From assembly GCA_002315275.1 (NCBI GenBank), contig DCGN01000110.1:3280-10988 (forward strand): a stretch of DNA of 7,709 bases, given 5' to 3'. The stretch's first letter is position 1, and each line of letters opens with the position of its first letter. Source of the stretch: Clostridiales bacterium UBA1777. GTDB taxonomy: Bacteria; Bacillota; Clostridia; Oscillospirales; Oscillospiraceae. This document shows, in pieces, positions 5,488 through 7,709 of the stretch. Under the pieces are notes generated by a model. It ran no database searches, was not told where the DNA came from, and worked only from the letters and a program-made list of their open reading frames with translations. The position numbers and the translations under genes are program-made.

Positions 5488-6168
5488 ATGAACAAAAGAC
5501 TCATCGCTATCTACAATGAAATACCGGCCGGAACGGGGATAATCGACGTCGGAACAGACCACGGTTATATCCCTGCCGCACTTGCCAAAAGCGGCTATAA
5601 AGGGCGCATTATCGCCTCGGATATAAACGCCGGCCCGCTTGATTCCGCTCGCAGAACGGCCGCGTCAGAAAACGTTTCTGACAGGATCGAGTTTTCGCTT
5701 GCAAACGGGCTTGAAAAATGTCCCGACTCCGGCATTGACACAATCCTCATTGCCGGCATGGGCGGCGACCTTATCACGAAGATCCTCGACAGTGCCGACT
5801 GGGAGACCGTTAAGAAGTGCACGCTTATCCTTCAGCCCGCCACAAAGAGCGAGATACTAAGATATTTTCTCATCCACAACGAATTCGATATATTTGACGA
5901 AAAGCTCGTCAAGGATGCGGGGATCGTATATCCGATAATCAAGGCGAGGCTCGGTACGGCAGAGCCTTACAGCGATGCGGAGCTTTATGCCGGCGCTTTT
6001 CGTTATCTGAAAGATGAGCCGCTCTATATTGAGAAGCTTGACGATCAGATAAAGCGCCTTAGGATCGGTATAGCCGGACTTGAGTCTGCCGAGCATACGA
6101 ACGAGTCAAGAATCGCTTTTATTAGAAGTGTCCTGAGAGAAAGTGTTGAATTGAGGGAGAAGCTATGA
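5488..6168 (+). CDS. trmK: tRNA (adenine(22)-N1)-methyltransferase TrmK
   Basis: SAM-dependent methyltransferase of 226 residues in the TrmK (YqfN, COG2384) family, which makes N1-methyladenosine at position 22 of tRNAs. The Rossmann-like N-terminal domain (about 1–150) shows motif I as IIDVGTDHGYIP (18–29), where DVGTDHG is characteristic of TrmK, an acidic SAM-ribose ligand Asp45 in ASDIN, IAGMGGDLI near 88–96, and LQPATK near 115–120. The C-terminal part (about 165–226) is rich in charged heptads typical of the family's coiled-coil domain. ATG 5488 has AAGGA at 5476–5480. Its stop overlaps the next start as ATGA. The trmK–nif3 pairing is conserved in Firmicutes and supports the call. The promoter is unclear because a terminator ends only 18 bases upstream. 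Confidence 0.93.
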   Translation: MNKRLIAIYNEIPAGTGIIDVGTDHGYIPAALAKSGYKGRIIASDINAGPLDSARRTAASENVSDRIEFSLANGLEKCPDSGIDTILIAGMGGDLITKILDSADWETVKKCTLILQPATKSEILRYFLIHNEFDIFDEKLVKDAGIVYPIIKARLGTAEPYSDAELYAGAFRYLKDEPLYIEKLDDQIKRLRIGIAGLESAEHTNESRIAFIRSVLRESVELREKL

Positions 6169-6926
6169 TAACAGTCGGCAACGTATATGATTATCTTTGC
6201 CAGCTTGCGCCGATAGAGCTGAAGATGGATTTTGATAACTGCGGTTTTCAGGTGGGACACAGATGCGCGGAAGTAAAAACGATTCTCGTCACGCTTGATA
6301 TTACCTCTGAGGTGATCAAAGAGGCGATAAACAAAAAAGCTGAGCTTATCGTTTCTCATCATCCGGTTATATTCTACCCGATAAAGGCGCTGACTGATGA
6401 TACTCCCGATAACACAAGGCAGCTCCTGCTTGCGGAAAATAAGATCGCTGCCGTATGTATGCACACAAATCTCGACATAGCCGAGGGCGGCGTGAATGAT
6501 GCGCTGCTATCAAAGCTCTGTCTGTCAGCCGGGGATTCGTTTGACGAGTGCGGCAGAATAGGAGAATTTGAACGTGATATGCCGCTCGCAGATTTTCTTA
6601 ACCTCTGTAAGAGCAGGCTGAATGCAAACGGTATTCGTTATTATAACTCGGGCAGAAGCGTGAAGCGCCTTGCCGTTATGGGCGGCGCGGGCGGCGGGGC
6701 TGTTGAAGAAGCGCACAGACTCGGCTGCGATACGTATCTCACCTCCGATATAAAGCACGATCAGTTTATAACCGCGCAGGAACTCGGTATAAACCTTGTT
6801 GACGGCGGCCATTTCTGCACGGAGTATCCGATAGTTCCCGTTCTTGCCGAAAAGCTTAAGGCGCAATTTCCCAAGCTTGAAGTCGTTATTTCCGAAAAAA
6901 ATCGCCAAATACCGCAGTTTATATAA
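6165..6926 (+). CDS. Nif3-like dinuclear metal centre protein (YqfO family, short form)
   Basis: Nif3/YqfO family protein of 253 residues, often annotated 'Nif3-like dinuclear metal center hexameric protein' or 'GTP cyclohydrolase 1 type 2 homolog'; its cellular function is unsettled. Family metal ligands are visible: His65 and His66 in VSHHPVIF, His100 and Asp104 in HTNLDIAEGG, and His216 and Glu220 in DGGHFCTEYP. GGAGGGAVEEA and TSDIKHDQ are further family motifs. Bacillus YqfO is longer because of a PII-like insertion in the middle; this copy lacks it and resembles the compact E. coli YbgI form. The start overlaps the trmK stop by four bases (ATGA), so translation is coupled. A link to TrmK function is suggested by conserved pairing only. 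The stop is 70 bases before spoIVA, with no U-tract terminator between. Confidence 0.92.
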   Translation: MITVGNVYDYLCQLAPIELKMDFDNCGFQVGHRCAEVKTILVTLDITSEVIKEAINKKAELIVSHHPVIFYPIKALTDDTPDNTRQLLLAENKIAAVCMHTNLDIAEGGVNDALLSKLCLSAGDSFDECGRIGEFERDMPLADFLNLCKSRLNANGIRYYNSGRSVKRLAVMGGAGGGAVEEAHRLGCDTYLTSDIKHDQFITAQELGINLVDGGHFCTEYPIVPVLAEKLKAQFPKLEVVISEKNRQIPQFI

Positions 6927-6928
6927 AA

Positions 6929-6957
6929 TCATAACAAGCCTCCGATAGACATACACT
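6929..6957 (+). promoter_or_regulatory. SigE-type sporulation promoter of spoIVA
   Basis: CATACACT at 6950–6957 matches the SigE -10 consensus CATACAHT at every position. Fourteen bases upstream, TCATAAC (6929–6935) matches five of seven bases of the SigE -35 consensus KMATATT. Transcription would start near 6963–6965, about 33 bases before the spoIVA start codon. SpoIVA is under SigE control in Bacillus subtilis, so consensus, spacing and gene identity agree. Confidence 0.75.
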
Positions 6958-6991
6958 CGTACAAACGAGCAAAACTGTTTAGCGGAGGCTT
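6936..6991 (+). promoter_or_regulatory. Long stem-loop covering the spoIVA ribosome-binding site
   Basis: AAGCCTCCG (6936–6944) pairs perfectly with CGGAGGCTT (6983–6991). After one A·G mismatch, six more pairs follow inward, including one G·T (6946–6951 with 6976–6981). A small apical hairpin, CTCGT/ACGAG around ACAA (6956–6969), sits inside. The right arm contains the GCGGAGG Shine–Dalgarno sequence of spoIVA. No U-tract follows, so it is not a normal terminator. The outer 9-base arm lies wholly between the SigE -35 and -10 boxes, so only read-through RNA from nif3 can form the fold. Confidence 0.65.
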
Positions 6992-6996
6992 ATATT

Positions 6997-7709
6997 ATGA
7001 GTCAGAACTCTATTTACAAAGATATCGCGATGCGAACGAACGGCTCGCTGATGATAGGTGTCGTAGGCCCGGTGAGGACGGGTAAGTCGACCTTCATAAA
7101 GCAGTTTATGGAGAAGCTTGTCATCCCGAGAATAGACAACACATATATGCGAGAACGTGCAAAGGATGAGCTTCCGCAGAGCGGATCGGGTAAAACGATA
7201 ATGACGGCCGAGCCGAAGTTCGTTCCGGAGGAGGCTGTGAATATCACAATGGGTGAGGGAACAGATTTGTCTGTCCGTCTCGCAGACTGCGTCGGGTACA
7301 TGGTGGACGGTGCGGCAGGGCAGTTTGAAAACGGAGAAGAGCGGCTTGTGACAACGCCGTGGTTTGACAGAGAAGTCACCATATCGGAGGCTGCGGAGAA
7401 GGGAACTCACAAGGTGATAACAGAGCATTCAACCGTCGCGATAGTCGTGACCACGGACGGCTCGTTCGGTGAGATACCGCGTGAAAATTATATCGAGAGC
7501 GAGGAGAGGGCAATATCGGAGCTTAAAAGTATCGGCAAGCCGTTTGTCGTGCTTTTGAATTCGAGTAAGCCGCAATCTGAAAAGACAGTAGAGCTGTCAC
7601 ATGAGCTTGAGATGAAGTACGCGGTAAAGTGTATCCCGACAAGCTGCTCATCGCTTTCGGAGCAGGAGATAATGAACATCCTCGAAGCTGTGCTCGGTGA
7701 ATTCCCGCT
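6997..7709 (+). CDS. spoIVA: Stage IV sporulation protein A, SpoIVA (partial, runs off the window)
   Basis: Morphogenetic ATPase that polymerises on the forespore surface in the mother cell and forms the basement layer of the spore coat. The first 237 codons are present and open to the window edge; the full protein is usually near 490 residues, so about half is missing. The N-terminal TRAFAC-type GTPase-like domain is clear: Walker A GPVRTGKST at 24–32 (Lys30), the LPQSGSGKTIMTAEPKF segment at 59–75 with sensor Thr70, and Walker B Asp97 in LADCVGY, all at the positions known from Bacillus SpoIVA. Later family motifs include NGEERLVTTPWF, KVITEHSTVAIVVTTDGSFGEIPRENYIE and GKPFVVLLN. GCGGAGG lies eight bases before ATG 6997. 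The upstream SigE promoter fits mother-cell expression, and the stem-loop over its ribosome-binding site suggests additional translational control. Confidence 0.96.
   Translation, partial: MSQNSIYKDIAMRTNGSLMIGVVGPVRTGKSTFIKQFMEKLVIPRIDNTYMRERAKDELPQSGSGKTIMTAEPKFVPEEAVNITMGEGTDLSVRLADCVGYMVDGAAGQFENGEERLVTTPWFDREVTISEAAEKGTHKVITEHSTVAIVVTTDGSFGEIPRENYIESEERAISELKSIGKPFVVLLNSSKPQSEKTVELSHELEMKYAVKCIPTSCSSLSEQEIMNILEAVLGEFP

Noticed and set aside
1..7709. CRISPR arrays, tRNA or rRNA genes, insertion sequences, prophage genes
   Set aside because: No regularly spaced repeats, no tRNA-like cloverleaf and no transposase motifs were found. The only recombinase is the housekeeping XerD.

Overview
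The window looks like chromosomal DNA of an endospore-forming clostridial Firmicute, most likely of the Oscillospiraceae/Ruminococcaceae type. This rests on gene content: a SigH-type sigma factor, SpoIVA, a probable SpoIIM-like membrane protein beside xerD, and the trmK–nif3 pair. All convincing genes are on the + strand and spaces between them are short. Products were assigned by recognising motifs by eye, not by database search.

Layout. Positions 1–143 probably hold the tail of an upstream gene whose frame cannot be settled. Positions 144–404 are an AT-rich gap with a perfect-consensus vegetative promoter (275–302), a weaker candidate (320–348) and an 18-base near-repeat. A small polytopic membrane protein (420–893, SpoIIM-like) is followed 11 bases later by xerD (905–1795), and this unit ends at a strong terminator (1812–1845). 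A new promoter (1858–1886) starts the compact Holliday-junction operon ruvC–ruvA–ruvB (1907–4067). After an AT-rich gap, a good SigA promoter (4147–4174) drives a SigH-like sigma factor (4211–4825). Two small cysteine-rich genes follow: a protein with four CxxC pairs and high-expression codons (4870–5148, terminator at 5166–5200), and a DUF1858 redox-disulfide protein (5227–5427, terminator at 5443–5470). Then come trmK (5488–6168) and a Nif3-family protein (6165–6926), translationally coupled. The window ends inside spoIVA (6997–7709, cut off by the window edge).

How the genes relate. xerD and ruvCAB both process recombination intermediates: XerD resolves chromosome dimers, and RuvABC migrates and cuts Holliday junctions. 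SigH initiates the sporulation cascade in this phylum, and SpoIVA is the mother-cell ATPase that forms the base of the spore coat, so the window links early and SigE-stage sporulation genes with housekeeping genes.

The most interesting element is the 70-base gap before spoIVA. It holds a near-ideal SigE promoter (6929–6957). A long inverted repeat (6936–6991) has its right arm over the spoIVA ribosome-binding site and the outer part of its left arm between the -35 and -10 boxes. Transcripts reading through from nif3 should therefore fold and hide the ribosome-binding site, while transcripts started by SigE lack the left arm and leave it open. This would be a promoter-choice switch that limits translation of spoIVA to the sporulating mother cell.
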